From Paralithodes platypus (taxonomy: Eukaryota > Arthropoda > Malacostraca > Decapoda > Lithodidae): DNA of 64,000 nt. The DNA is taken from assembly GCA_032716605.1 (NCBI GenBank), contig CM064509.1:41745317-41809316 (forward strand), in the 5' to 3' direction. This document shows positions 19,581-30,163 of the stretch, in pieces. The number at the start of each line of letters is the position of its first letter. Within the stretch, counting starts at the first letter, position 1. A program made the translations under genes and the position numbers. The notes under the pieces were generated by a model, which made no database searches, had not been told where the DNA came from, and saw only the letters and a program-made list of their open reading frames with translations.

Positions 19581-19957
19581 TCAGTTTTTTGAACCTACAA
19601 AATTAGTGTTCTCAATAACTTTATTTCTCTGAGCTGTCATTAGAGGACAATTTCTACTTGAGGCGAAATGATTTGGCGGCTCCGTAACTGATGTGGAGCT
19701 CATACAATTTATACATTTGGGGGAAGTCTTGTTGGTGCAGTCTTTTGAGTTATGAGTACCGGCACAGAAGTTGCATTTTGGATCCTCATTTTTCCGATAA
19801 CACCTGTCACTGGTATGACCAAAGCCCTGGCAATGGTAACATTGTGTTACCCAGAAGCGATCGTATGCACGACATCTCACAAGTCCAACATACACAGAAT
19901 TGCCATCATCCACAATGGAAGAGCGTATTTCAGGTGACATTTTTACTACCGCAGTCT
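19581..19957 (-). CDS. L2-like ORF1 C-terminal part with CCHC zinc knuckles
   Basis: An open frame reads into the 5' truncation (RKTAVVKMSPEIR) and stops after VGSKN. It contains a canonical zinc knuckle CYHCQGFGHTSDRC (C-x2-C-x4-H-x4-C), a second variant knuckle CNFCAGTHNSKDC, and a third cysteine cluster beginning CINC. Such ORF1 proteins bind element RNA in the ribonucleoprotein particle. The stop codon overlaps the presumed ORF2 frame, so ORF2 would need reinitiation or frameshifting. The N-terminal part is lost, and the ATG at 19940 is internal. Confidence 0.8.
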
Positions 19958-20265
19958 TACGCGTTTCTGTTCTGTTTCTGGCTACTATTAGACGATTTTA
20001 TTCAGATTTGTAACGGTATATAGAAGTCAGAGGGTTGATTGAGATAGTATTTACCCTTTTAATACCCACAGATACATCCTAAGCTGCATAAAATCGTCTC
20101 ATGATAGCCAAAATAAACTGCTAAAACGCGTCAGAGCTTCAAAGGGTTAATTAGTCATATTATTTAACTATTACATAAGAAAATACACTTCTAAATCAAT
20201 CACACAAGTTTTCCTTCTATATATAAAATCAAGAAGTGTAAACAAACTCATGTGGCCAACTGTAA

Positions 20266-20266
<1 letters not shown>

Positions 20267-20339
<73 letters not shown>

Positions 20340-20422
20340 ACTCACACACTCACTCTCTCAATATTTTAGAAGGGCACGCCCTGATGTGTTTATTTGAACA
20401 TCTATTCTCGTTCCCCAAGTCG

Positions 20423-20485
<63 letters not shown>
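20267..20485. repeat. (CA)n and (GA)n microsatellites
   Basis: A (CA)n run of about 70 bp starts near 20267 and a (GA)n run of about 56 bp starts near 20429, separated by about 90 bp of ordinary sequence. Confidence 0.95.
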
Positions 20486-20488
<3 letters not shown>

Positions 20489-20520
20489 CACAGGAAATGT
20501 TAACACGTCACAGGTGCTCA

Positions 20521-20727
20521 TGTACTACTATATATACATACAGGGTGGCACAGATTTACTACTATATATACATACAGGGTGGCACAGATTTACTACTATA
20601 TATACATACAGGGTGGCACAGATTTACTACTATATATACATACAGGGTGGCACAGATTTACTACTATATATACATACAGGGTGGCACAGATTTACTACTA
20701 TATATACATACAGGGTGGCACAGATTT
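20521..20727. repeat. 34-bp tandem array, 6 copies
   Basis: TACTACTATATATACATACA followed by GGGTGGCACAGATT repeats with period 34. Copies look identical. ACAGGGTGGCAC resembles the terminal ACAGGGTGTCC of the element at 24347, but a link is not established. Confidence 0.95.
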
Positions 20728-20803
20728 GGGTTGCCCACCTGCCAGACATTGGTAATGCTGCCTCTCGATATGTTTGTTTAGCTAAGCGGTAGTCTACTGC
20801 GTA

Positions 20804-21069
20804 ATTAATATTCCATTATAACAAACAATATCTTCACAACCATTGCATACATTGCCTTTTATATTACCTATTAATATTCCATTATAACAAACAATATCTT
20901 CACAACCATTGCATACATTGCCTTTTATATTACCTATTAATATTCCATTATAACAAACAATATCTTCACAACCATTGCATACATTGCCTTTTATATTACC
21001 TATTAATATTCCATTATAACAAACAATATCTTCACAACCATTGCATACATTGCCTTTTATATTACCTAT
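20804..21069. repeat. 66-bp tandem array, 4 copies
   Basis: Unit starts (ATTAATATTCC) fall at 20804, 20870, 20936 and 21002. The copies appear identical. Confidence 0.95.
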
Positions 21070-21354
21070 TAAGTGCAGTATAAATAGAATCTATTTTTAA
21101 AGTTGTATTACAAATATACTTATATGGATATTGATCAGTATCAGACGAATTATGCCCAATAATAATTAATTCACTTTATTTAAGCGGGTTTTTAAATATT
21201 TGTACTACAGTTTATTAAGTTGAAAACACTGTTTGCCGCTGCTGGGTACACCACGGGAAAAAACGCTGCGCTAGAATAAAGGGAACTCTACCGAGGAAGA
21301 AGTCTGCAGTTGAGAAATTTGTATCCATAGTGTGATATAGTGAGCATGTGCTCA

Positions 21355-21635
21355 ATGACAAGCTTGAGAGTGTTAACTTTGACAATGCGGCACTGGAGAT
21401 GGTGGACAAGTTTTGCTACTTAGGAGATACCATCTCTGTTGGTGGTGGGGCCGAAGGCGCCACTATATCCAGAATAGGATGCGATTGGGAAAAGTTCAGA
21501 GAACTGTTAACACTACTTACAGTGAGAAGACACTTTCATGTGTTAGAAGAGCGATGACATATGCTTCAGAAACGTGGCCTGTGCAGGCGGATGGTATCAA
21601 CAGAATGGAACGTAATGAGATTAGAATGGTGAGAT
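21355..21635 (+). pseudogene. LINE reverse transcriptase C-terminal fragment, frameshifted
   Basis: KFCYLGDTISVGGGAEGAT is followed, after a frame change near 21550, by MTYASETWPVQADGINRMER and IRMVRWM. The pattern CYLGD..GGG, then YGSETW, then RMVRWM, belongs to the polymerase C-terminus of a LINE group common in marine invertebrates. No active site remains. It faces the next fragment end to end. Confidence 0.6.
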
Positions 21636-21654
21636 GGATGTCTGTTTATCTATA

Positions 21655-22583
21655 TTGCCTGATGCCGTGATCCCCGAAGGGGTGGCCACAAACGAAATGC
21701 TCCCATGCACCTCTGTCCCCAGTCAGTCGACGCCCGTCCTCCCAGCCAGCACCGCCTTTACCCTTATACTTCTTCACTCCATCCTTCCACCTCTCTCTCA
21801 GTTTATCTCTCCCTCTTTCCTTCCATCTCGCTCTCGTACACCCTCTTAGTCTGTCTCTCGCTTCCCATACGTTCCATATGGCCGAACCATCTCTAGGTGT
21901 TCCTTTTCACACTTTCCAGCACATCTACATCCACACCACACCTCTCTTACTTCCTCATTCGTCTGTCTATCCCTCCATGTAACTCCACACACACTTCTCA
22001 AGTAACTAATTTCCACCCCTCTCTCTCTTGATCTGAGTCTCTCCACGCAATGTCCATGCTTCGCTTCCGTAAGTCAATGTCGGGATTACCACACTGTCAT
22101 GCAAGGACTTCTTTACTTCCATGCTGACCACCCTACAGTATTTCTTGTTACTGCTTTCAGCATTCCTACAACCCTCTTCCCCTGTTGCACCCTCTCCCTC
22201 ACTTCTTCATCCATACTCCCATCTTTACTCAGCACACTGCCCAGATATTTAAATGAGCTGATATTCTCCATAGCCTGACCGTTCAACCTCACCTCACACT
22301 CTGTGGCTTCACCCCTTTCGAAGACCATAACCTTGCTCTTCCCCGCATTTACCTTCTGATTCCATTTTTCGCACACTGTTCCAAACATATTTACCAGTCC
22401 CTGCAACTCCCATTCACTATCACTTATCAGAACTGTATCATCAGCAAACAGCAGTACAGGTAGCTTCCACTCATTTCCCTCCCTCTTCAGCGATACACCA
22501 ACATCCACTGCTCTTGTATTTCTTTCATGGCTCCATCCATATATATAGTTACTAAGTTTATGCAGACTTTTGTTTCTTAACAA
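21655..22583 (-). pseudogene. LINE reverse transcriptase fragment with FADD box
   Basis: The 156-codon frame (22113-22583) holds LPVLLFADDTVLISDS (catalytic FADD), VNAGKSKVMVF and FKYLGSVLSKDGS. Frames further down give VEISYLRSVCGVT and EEVREVWCG (21846-22046), then WEDGRRLTGDRGAWEHF and HPFGDHGIRQ before a stop near 21655. The N-terminal polymerase and endonuclease are missing. The tail matches 16165-16290. The clade is not certain (RTE-like or related). Confidence 0.7.
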
Positions 22584-22950
22584 TTTGATTATAGATATTC
22601 TGTAAAGAAAAACTCATGAAATGGTCTTTCTGTATTACAGGGAATTAACTAAGTGGTGATGAATGAAAAAGAAGCTAAATTGTCTTAGTCTACCCTTGAA
22701 CCTAATTCATTGAGAATGGAGCGCTCGTTTTCTCTGACACCTGCACAAGATTTTCTCCTATAGGTGTAGGGGGTACTACAAAAAAACGTGCAAGTGTGTA
22801 TAGATAGTGGTAGTGTTGGAATGAAGTTAAAGTCTAAGCATTAAATATTCTGTATATTAGTTATTCTGGTCATAGAGGAACTATTAATGATATTGTATAA
22901 TCAATACGAGACTCAAGAATAGAAATTGTGTTTTGTTTTTCCCAAAGGGA
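22584..22950. other. no recognisable feature
   Basis: AT-rich, without repeats or coding that I can support. Confidence 0.5.
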
Positions 22951-22954
22951 ATGT

Positions 22955-23075
22955 TGACTGGTACCGGTAGTCAATAAGGAACTCTAAAATACAAGACGAT
23001 AATGACTTTATATATCGCATGGGCTTTTCCAGGGGTCAGAAGAGGACTCAACAATTTTCTGAGTGTAGGGGTTTT
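22955..23075 (+). repeat. dispersed segment shared with 41087-41205
   Basis: CCGGTAGTCAATAAGGAACT, CTCTAAAATACAAGAC and GGGGTCAGAAGAGGACT align with CCGGTAACAAGGAAGGGACT, CTCTAAAATTAAAGAC and GGTGTCAGAGGGGGACT at 41 kb. Both lie a few hundred bases before a tandem array. The identity of the parent element is unknown. Confidence 0.55.
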
Positions 23076-23184
23076 ACAGAAGGACTTCAGTGTATTCTTG
23101 TTGGCTGGCTCTTGACTAGTCTTGCTGGCGGTAGTAGTATCTGGTAACTTGGATCTTGCCAGCGTTGGGGGAGTCTTCTGTCTT

Positions 23185-23490
23185 CTTTTTATGTGAGCAG
23201 CATCGAGCCTACTGCTTCCTGTCTCGAACATGGCTTTTTCTTGAAGACATTGATTGTCTTGGTTTCTGGGCAGCTTCGAGCCCACCGCTTCCTGTATTGT
23301 ACCTGGCTTGTTTGGCAGCGTTGAGCCTACCTTCATGTTGTTTGATCAGCATTGAGCCTACCGCTTCCAGTCTCAAACCTGGCTTGCTTGGCAGCGTTGA
23401 GCCTACCTCATGTTGTTTGAGCAGCGTCAAGCATACCGCTTCCAGTCTCAAACCTGGCTTGTTTTGGTAGCGACGAGCATACTTCATCAA
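23185..23490. repeat. degenerate tandem repeat, about 76 bp
   Basis: GCAGCGTTGAGCCTACC, CATGTTGTTTGA and CCAGTCTCAAACCTGGCTTG recur about every 76 bp, with a shorter GAGCCTACYGCTTCC sub-repeat upstream. Copies are visibly diverged. The minus-strand frame across it is repeat-driven. Confidence 0.75.
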
Positions 23491-24344
23491 AAACAGAATT
23501 ATGTCTGAAGTGTTTGATGCTTGGATCAGGGTGGCTGAGGTTGTGTCTCTTTTCTCGTCTATCCTGGTGTTGGTGGTGGTGCGGGCTAGAAGGACTTATG
23601 CGTTGCGAGCTCCATTCTCTGGGTTGGAGATAGCCATCTCGCTAGTGACGGTGCCAGGGTGGGTGATGCTTCGGGCGAGAAGGGCACTCGTTGTCTGGTG
23701 TTGAGAAGGACTTCACTTCCTGCCTCTTAGGAGGAACAGGGTGGGGGCTCGTGGAGAGTGTGTCTCTTTCTGGTTGCTGGAGGGAAATTACGGGGATTAT
23801 ATACCCGTCCTGGATCATGTTGTGTCTGTGGTGTTTCTAACTAACCAATCGGGTCGCATGGCGTTTTTCAGTCGCTTCCTCTTGATCTTCAACTTGGTGA
23901 TTTCCCTGGTAGGTAGGGCAGGGGGTTGTGCAATAATCTAATTTATTAATATCACTCCCAACACCAAACACCTCCCAATGAAATTTATGAAAGCATGTGA
24001 TCTTCCCAGGATCACTCAGTCTGGCCAATCACCTGTCGTGTATTTCACTTCCTGCTGTCCCGTGCTCCGGTTTGGTGTGGGCGTGGGCATGGGCGGATGC
24101 TTTATTGGGGAGGTGTAGGAGCTTCTAATCTCAGGAACATGAGGGGAACAGGCTCTGGAGTGATAAGGAATTTTGTTGAGGGTGAAGTGGAGGAGGTCCA
24201 AGACGTCGTCGTCCAGAATACCTGTTCTGATGAAGGTGAGGAGTGTGTGCGGCGTAGCTGTCTTATCATCACTGTTAAGGTGTTTGGGGTGCTGGTTGTA
24301 CAACTGAGAGAGATACTGGGGGTGGGACCATTTAGTCTGCTCAA
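23491..24344. other. unassigned GC-richer region
   Basis: The minus strand has a 119-codon open frame (24016-24375) containing HTLLTFIRTGILDDDVLDLL. I do not recognise the product, and its N-terminal end lies in the terminal repeat of the next element. It may be the flank of the same unknown element as 22955-23490. Confidence 0.35.
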
Positions 24345-24346
24345 TA

Positions 24347-24953
24347 TACAGGGTGTCCTGAAATAGACGTGCCAAATTTCAGGATTAGTTTGGGAAAAAT
24401 ATTCAAAGCATAAAAGGTTCTATAAACAAAATTCCAAATATTAATCCTTACAGAGATATTGCCTGTTGAAAATGGCATTTTCTTAAGTATTTCTCCAATA
24501 GGCTGGCCTAATGGTTCTAGAGCCTACCACACCCCCATCTAACTGCAATAATTTTAGCATGTTATTATCAAGATACTATAATTCTGTAGCCTAAGTTTTA
24601 AAATGATTATAGACATATTGGCTCACTTTGGACCTGCTGGAAACAATTTGACATGTAAGAATCCATTATTATAGACATATTGGCTCACTTTGGACCTGCT
24701 GGAAACAATTTGACATGTAAGAATCCATTATTATAGACATATTGGCTCACTTTGGACCTGCTGGAAACAATTTGACATGTAAGAATCCATTTCAGCGATA
24801 CGATACGATACGGAGGACACTATAATATTATAACCTTCATTACCTTTTAAACGGTTGAGATTTTGAATTTTCGTTATAGAACATGTTATGCTTAGAATCA
24901 TCTATATAATCATATCCGGAAATTTGGCACGTCTAATTTGGGACACACTGTAT
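24347..24953. mobile_element. TA-flanked inverted-repeat element, about 600 bp
   Basis: The left end TACAGGGTGTCC...AGACGTGCCAAATTTC is mirrored at the right end, whose complement reads ACAGTGTGTCCCAAAT..AGACGTGCCAAATTTC. That gives about 35-bp terminal inverted repeats with TA on either side. This layout suggests a Tc1/mariner-type non-autonomous element, but the superfamily is inferred. It contains a 62-bp triplication and no transposase. Confidence 0.7.
24606..24791. repeat. 62-bp tandem triplication
   Basis: ATTATAGACATATTGG starts at 24606, 24668 and 24730. The copies appear identical. It lies inside the TA-flanked element. Confidence 0.95.
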
Positions 24954-25030
24954 AATATTATATTATATTCCGTGCCTCACCAAAATAGAGGGCAACCCCA
25001 GTTTGCCATCCAAAACACCCTCTCTCTCTA

Positions 25031-26709
25031 TCAACACACAATACTACAAAGACCGCACATACTACACTACCTTTCAACACACAATACTACAAAGACCGCA
25101 CATACTACACTACCTTTCAACACACAATACTACAAAGACCGCACATACTACACTACCTTTCAACACACAATACTACAAAGACCACACATACTACACTACC
25201 TTTCAACACACAATACTACAAAGACCGCACATACTACACTACCTTTCAACACACAATACTACAAAGACCGCACATACTACACTACCTTTCAACACACAAT
25301 ACTACAAAGACCGCACATACTACACTACCTTTCAACACACAATACTACAAAGACCACACCTACTACACTACCTTTCAACACACAATACTACAAAGACCGC
25401 ACATACTACACTACCTTTCAACACACAATACTACAAAGACCGCACATACTACACTACCTTTCAACACACAATACTACAAAGACCGCACATACTACACTAC
25501 CTTTCAACACACAATACTACAAAGACCACACATACTACACTACCTTTCAACACACAATACTACAAAGACCGCACATACTACACTACCTTTCAACACACAA
25601 TACTACAAAGACCACACATACTACACTACCTTTCAACACACAATACTACAAAGACCGCACATACTACACTACCTTTCAACACACAATACTACAAAGACCA
25701 CACATACTACACTACCTTTCAACACACAATACTACAAAGACCGCACATACTACACTACCTTTCAACACACAATACTACAAAGACCACACATACTACACTA
25801 CCTTTCAACACACAATACTACAAAGACCGCACATACTACACTACCTTTCAACACACAATACTACAAAGACCGCACATACTACACTACCTTTCAACACACA
25901 ATACTACAAAGACCACACATACTACACTACCTTTCAACACACAATACTACAAAGACCGCACATACTACACTACCTTTCAACACACAATACTACAAAGACC
26001 GAACATACTACACTACCTTTCAACACACAATACTACAAAGACCGCACATACTACACTACCTTTCAACACACAATACTACAAAGACCGCACATACTACACT
26101 ACCTTTCAACGCACAATACTACAAAGACCGCACATACTACACTACCTTTCAACACACAATACTACAAAGACCGCACATACTACACTACCTTTCAACACAC
26201 AATACTACAAAGACCGCACATACTACACTACCTTTCAACACACAATACTACAAAGACCGCACATACTACACTACCTTTCAACACACAATACTACAAAGAC
26301 CACACATACTACACTACCTTTCAACACACAATACTACAAAGACCGCACATACTACACTACCTTTCAACACACAATACTACAAAGACCGCACATACTACAC
26401 TACCTTTCAACACACAATACTACAAAGACCGCACATACTACACTACCTTTCAACACACAATACTACAAAGACCGCACATACTACACTACCTTTCAACACA
26501 CAATACTACAAAGACCGCACATACTACACTACCTTTCAACACACAATACTACAAAGACCGCACATACTACACTACCTTTCAACACACAATACTACAAAGA
26601 CCGCACATACTACACTACCTTTCAACACACAATACTACAAAGACCGCACATACTACACTACCTTTCATCACACAATACTACAAAGACCGCACATACTACA
26701 CTACCTTTT
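25031..26709. repeat. 43-bp tandem array, about 39 copies
   Basis: The unit TTTCAACACACAATACTACA + AAGACCGCACATACTACACT + ACC repeats with period 43. The main variant is CCGCACA versus CCACACA. The unit has no stop in any plus frame, and 43 is not divisible by 3, so each frame rotates through all three phases and stays open for about 600 codons (43-residue period). I see no reason to treat these as genes. Confidence 0.95.
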
Positions 26710-26760
26710 CAATATTTCTTAACTAAAGATGACAAACACATGATCAGCCTAGGAGTTCCC

Positions 26761-26781
26761 GGGGGGGGGGGGGGGGGGGGG
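26761..26781. repeat. poly-G tract (21 G)
   Basis: An uninterrupted G run between the 43-bp array and a LINE endonuclease relic. It could form a quadruplex on this strand. Confidence 0.95.
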
Positions 26782-26799
26782 ACCAGAAATGCCCCTGGT

Positions 26800-27250
26800 T
26801 GGTTTGGCCTTTGTTGCCGACCCATTAAAATGCTCAGGACCGCTACCTTCCACTTTTACTATAAATTTCTGCAGCATCCGTAGCCTTTCCTCTAACTTCC
26901 ACTCTGTGGAACACCACCTCTCCTCTGCCAACCCTGATCTTCTCTTTCTCACCGAAACGCACTTGTCTGGGACTACTGACAGCAAACCCTTCTCTGTATC
27001 TTCCTACTATCTCCTATCCTTATTTTCAAGGCAAAGGTGGATGTTGCGTATAATTATGTGCGCAACAATCCTGCTTTCGTGTTCCCAAATTCTTCTGATT
27101 TCTCAACTCTCTGGCTAAAGCATTCTTGTCACTCTTAAAATATGTCTGCGCTGTTTATCTCTCCCCTAATGCTACGGACTATCCAAAATTCTTTCACTAT
27201 CTAACTTCTAAAGCGGAATACATTATAGCCATCTCCCCTTTCTCGCATAA
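26800..27250 (+). pseudogene. jockey/BS-like LINE endonuclease, N-terminal fragment, frameshifted
   Basis: The plus strand reads FTINFCSIRSLSSNFHSVEH and DLLFLTETHLSG (the conserved N and E of the endonuclease) followed by SVSSYYLLSLF. It then shifts frame and shows VCAVYLSPNATDYPKFFHYL and TSKAEYI before losing similarity near 27230. The GDFN motif is not reached. Probable same family as 14135-14450 and 52750-53670. Confidence 0.7.
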
Positions 27251-27632
27251 GCATTACGCTATCCGTAGTGCAGTTGGGTCTGAGTGCATGATTAGATTCA
27301 AATCCAGTATTCAATAAATGGATATTTCATCATAGTCATGTACTCAATCTTTAACTGTCTTAGTGGTATAATGGTTCTGTATAATGCTTCTATAAGTTTT
27401 GTATGTGTTATCCTGGGTTCGAATCACAGGAGGATCATATGCTTTCATTAATTTCATTGGGTGTTAATGGTGTTAAGAACGATATTAGTTAATATCTATA
27501 GGCAAAGGAACAATAAATTTGCAAGGTCAGATCATTAGTGATTTGTGCCCCATTCCTTGGTCTTTCCTTTCTTGCATAAACATTGCACTATCTATAGTGA
27601 AGTTGGGTCTGAGTGCATGATTAGATTGAGAC
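27236..27632. repeat. tRNA-like SINE head flanked by a duplicated 80-bp sequence
   Basis: TAGTGGTATAATGG (A-box-like) at about 27361 and GGGTTCGAATCACAGG (B-box-like) at about 27415 are spaced as in a tRNA-derived SINE promoter. On either side, near 27240-27298 and 27565-27630, lie two copies of a block ending GTTGGGTCTGAGTGCATGA, with about 85 per cent identity by eye. A functional tRNA fold is not apparent. Confidence 0.5.
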
Positions 27633-27649
27633 TTCCGAGACTTTGCCAG

Positions 27650-27671
27650 CCATATATATATATATATATAT

Positions 27672-27708
<37 letters not shown>
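27650..27708. repeat. (TA)n(GATA)n microsatellite
   Basis: A TATATA run is followed by nine GATA units. Confidence 0.95.
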
Positions 27709-27709
<1 letters not shown>

Positions 27710-27832
27710 GTGTAGACTTAGCCGAGGGATACATTGGTTTAGGAATGTGTGAATAAAGGCCAAGGCTACTGAACTGGACTTGTAAGACAGGTTGACCTAT
27801 CACAAGGTTTGGCTGTATATATATCACTTGTA

Positions 27833-27849
27833 CCCCCCCCCCCCCCTTC

Positions 27850-27903
<54 letters not shown>

Positions 27904-28023
27904 TCTACCTCCCTCTTCCTTCCCCTCATATCCTCTTGTCACCCCTCAGTCACTAGCTTCAGTAATTTTATATCTAGCTCTCCCCTCCCCCCCCTCCCTT
28001 CCCTACCATTCCTCTCCCACATC

Positions 28024-28084
<61 letters not shown>

Positions 28085-28085
28085 C

Positions 28086-28152
<67 letters not shown>
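27833..28152. repeat. poly-C, (CA)n and (TC)n microsatellites
   Basis: A C run at 27833-27846, a CA run at about 27854-27901 and two TC runs at about 28029-28152 separated by ACACCCGC. Ser/Leu-rich frames here are artefacts. Confidence 0.95.
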
Positions 28153-28154
<2 letters not shown>

Positions 28155-28320
28155 ACTTTACTGTGCTATTCTTCCACTATAAACTGTCCCTGTCTAGTAG
28201 TATTAAGGCGTGACCATCTAGTTGGGACCGCAAGTTCTGTGTGGTCTGAGTGTCTGTGTAACTCTCTCTCTCTCTCATCCTATGTCAATAACAAGCGACG
28301 CTGGTAGACGAATATTTTAC

Positions 28321-28682
28321 TTAAGGGAGGCAGACGGTGTTTCTGGACCCCCTTCTCCCTAATATTTAGCCTTACTAGTTTTATTATAAGACGTTTGGCC
28401 CATTAGTTTGGCGATTTTTACACCTTTCGCCCCATTTCGTTGCCAATTTTAAGACCTTTGGTGCCATTTAGGTGTCGATTATTTCCCGGCGAGCGAAAGC
28501 GAGCCTGCAATTTTAAGAGGAACCGGCCTTCGGCCGGGAAATTGTTCTACCGAAAAATGTACAAATTTATCTTGAAGGGGGGTGTTTTTCTAAGCTTGAT
28601 GGAGGTCTAGGGAGGAAACTAAAAAATATATGAATACTGTACATGAATTAATAGACCAAACAAACGGCCAGCCTCCCCTTAA
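28321..28682 (+). mobile_element. T1 miniature element, intact
   Basis: TTAAGGGAGGCAGACGG at the left and CGGCCAGCCTCCCCTTAA at the right, with the full set of T1 internal blocks uninterrupted: GGCGAGCGAAAGCGAGCC, GGCCTTCGGCCGG, AAGCTTGATGGAGG. This is a useful reference copy for the nested one at 7665. Confidence 0.9.
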
Positions 28683-28694
28683 TATTCGCTTATA

Positions 28695-29238
28695 AGATAA
28701 TGAACGTTATTCCTACAACTACCGGTATATCTTATATTAGGACGGTACCATGGTTCAACGTCAAGTCACAGAAGATAATGAACGTTATTCCTACAACTAC
28801 CGGTATATCTTATATTAGGACGGTACCATGGTTCAACGTCAAGTCACAGAAGATAATGAACGTTATTCCTACAACTACCGGTGTATCTTATTAGGACGGT
28901 ACCATGGTTCAACGTCAAGTCACAGAAGATAATGAACGTTATTCCTACAACTACCGGTATATCTTATATTAGGACGGTACCATGGTTCAACGTCAAGTCA
29001 CAGAAGATAATGAACGTTATTCCTACAACTACCGGTATATCTTATATTAGGACGGTACCATGGTTCAACGTCAAGTCACAGAAGATAATGAACGTTATTC
29101 CTACAACTACCGGTATATCTTATATTAGGACGGTACCATGGTTCAACGTCAAGTCACAGAAGATAATCAACGTTATTCCTACAACTATATATATCTTATA
29201 TTAGGACGGTACCATGGTTCAACGTCAAGTCACAGAAG
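28695..29238. repeat. 78-bp tandem array, 7 copies
   Basis: AGATAATGAACG starts recur every 78 bp from 28695. One copy lacks 2 bp in GTATATCTTATATT and the last is more diverged. The unit is a multiple of 3 and open, so 64- and 107-codon frames result, reading ISYIRTVPWFNVKSQKI. No family is recognised. Confidence 0.95.
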
Positions 29239-29309
29239 AAAAAGAAGTGATAGCCGTCTGTTTACTGAATTATAGAAGCCTGTGTGTATATGAGATCAAG
29301 GTGGTATTC

Positions 29310-29490
29310 TTAAACAATTATTTCCCTTCGGAGCGCTGCTAATGGACGAAATAAGCTGAAAAATGACGCTATCTTCAGAAATGGGCATGCTAATCCGTGC
29401 ATTCTCTGTAAACAACGCTCATTCTCACAATATTCGTTCGGTATCAGGCGCTGCGAAGGGAAAGAATTGTTTAAGAATACGAGTCTAGTG
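29310..29490. mobile_element. foldback element with CCCTTCGGAGCGCTG arms
   Basis: TTCTTAAACAATTATTTCCC and TTCGGAGCGCTG at the left are mirrored by CAGGCGCTGCGAAGGGAAAG and AATTGTTTAAGAA at the right. Length is about 180 bp and it is non-coding. Half copies lie at 3130-3262 and about 57999-58036. Confidence 0.8.
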
Positions 29491-29509
29491 TGTTTACCTT
29501 GTAAAGTTC

Positions 29510-29708
29510 GTATACCATGAGTGTGACATATGATCCGGATCGCCTCATAAAATGAATCACTTCTTCCTTGGAGCATATCCTAACTACTCAACAACTTTTG
29601 TGAAAATCTGTTCTTAACTTTTAGAGATATCTTGTTAACAGAAAAACAAACAGACAGACAGACAAATATCGGAGATTAAAACATATCTTCCGTTCAACTT
29701 CGTTGGCG
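29510..29708 (-). repeat. dispersed element with CCGCCAACGAAG end, copy 1
   Basis: On the minus strand it begins TTCCGCCAACGAAGTTG, followed by TGTCTGTCTGTTTG, TAGTTAGGATATGCTCCAAG and GAAGAAGTGATTCA. The same order occurs on the plus strand at 50868-51064. This end sequence is, from general knowledge, a widespread invertebrate repeat. Its class is not stated here. Confidence 0.7.
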
Positions 29709-29714
29709 GAAGTA

Positions 29715-29832
29715 ACAATGATAAATATACTGTATATATATTAAGAAATATACTGTATATATATTAACACATATACTGTATATATATTAACACATATACT
29801 GTATATATATTAACACATATTACAATATTAAA
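29715..29832. repeat. 23-26-bp AT-rich tandem repeat, about 4 copies
   Basis: ATACTGTATATATATTAACA repeats with a spacing of about 25 bp. Confidence 0.9.
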
Positions 29833-29944
29833 TGACTGTCTGTGCGTCCTAGTAATGCCACGTCTTCATAATTAATAGCATATCCGAGTAAGCATGATGG
29901 AAACGGGTCAATTTAATACCACCTTGTAAACACAGACTATTGTC

Positions 29945-30163
29945 TCTAAAGTCGGTATCACACGAGCGCTTTTTCACCCAACATTTATCCTCAACACTGG
30001 TCTGGCAGCTTACGTGGTCAACATATAAAATATTTCGGTTGCCTAAAGTCATCTACCATCAGTTTAGTTTCCGATACCAGTGCAAAATAGTCCAGAAATG
30101 TTGCCAGCAAAATTTTGATCATCGAATGTTGACTATAAAAGCTCTCGTGTGATGCCGGCTTAA
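29945..30163. mobile_element. foldback element with TCACACGAG ends, copy 1
   Basis: AAAGTCGGTATCACACGAG at the left is mirrored by CTCGTGTGATGCCGGCTT at the right, and CCGATACCAGTGC lies inside. A second copy is at 40172-40390. Its right end directly touches the TTAA of the next T1 element. Confidence 0.75.

Larger units (their letters stand above)
16485..19958 (-). mobile_element. L2-like LINE, nearly full length, 5'-truncated in ORF1
   Basis: The 3.47-kb element runs on the minus strand: end of ORF1 (19957-19581), overlapping ORF2 (about 19600-16653), a short 3' UTR, and a (ATT)n tail at 16507-16485. The tail type, the order of ORFs and the motif style agree with the L2 group of the CR1 superfamily. 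The 5' end breaks inside ORF1 at the T2 junction. Confidence 0.85.
16467..20150. mobile_element. T2 element split by an L2-like LINE
   Basis: The left T2 end TTAACCCTTTCAAG is at 16467-16480 and the rest of T2 resumes at GCGTTTCTGTTCTG near 19960, ending GCTTCAAAGGGTTAA at 20150. At 40468 and 59672 the two parts are contiguous, separated by only about 12-14 bp. The LINE therefore inserted into an already present T2 copy. Confidence 0.85.

Noticed and set aside
24888..26883. Reading frames of 612 and 626 codons over the 43-bp array
   Set aside because: The unit has no stop in any plus frame and its length rotates the phase, so long frames are automatic. No signals or family support a gene.
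27361..27435. Functional tRNA gene
   Set aside because: A- and B-box-like strings are present, but I could not draw acceptor, anticodon and T stems that pair. A SINE head is more likely.
28695..29238. Regular 78-bp repeats that might be read as a CRISPR array
   Set aside because: Units are contiguous with no unique spacers, there are no cas genes, and the context is eukaryotic. The same applies to the 34-, 46-, 66- and 102-bp arrays.
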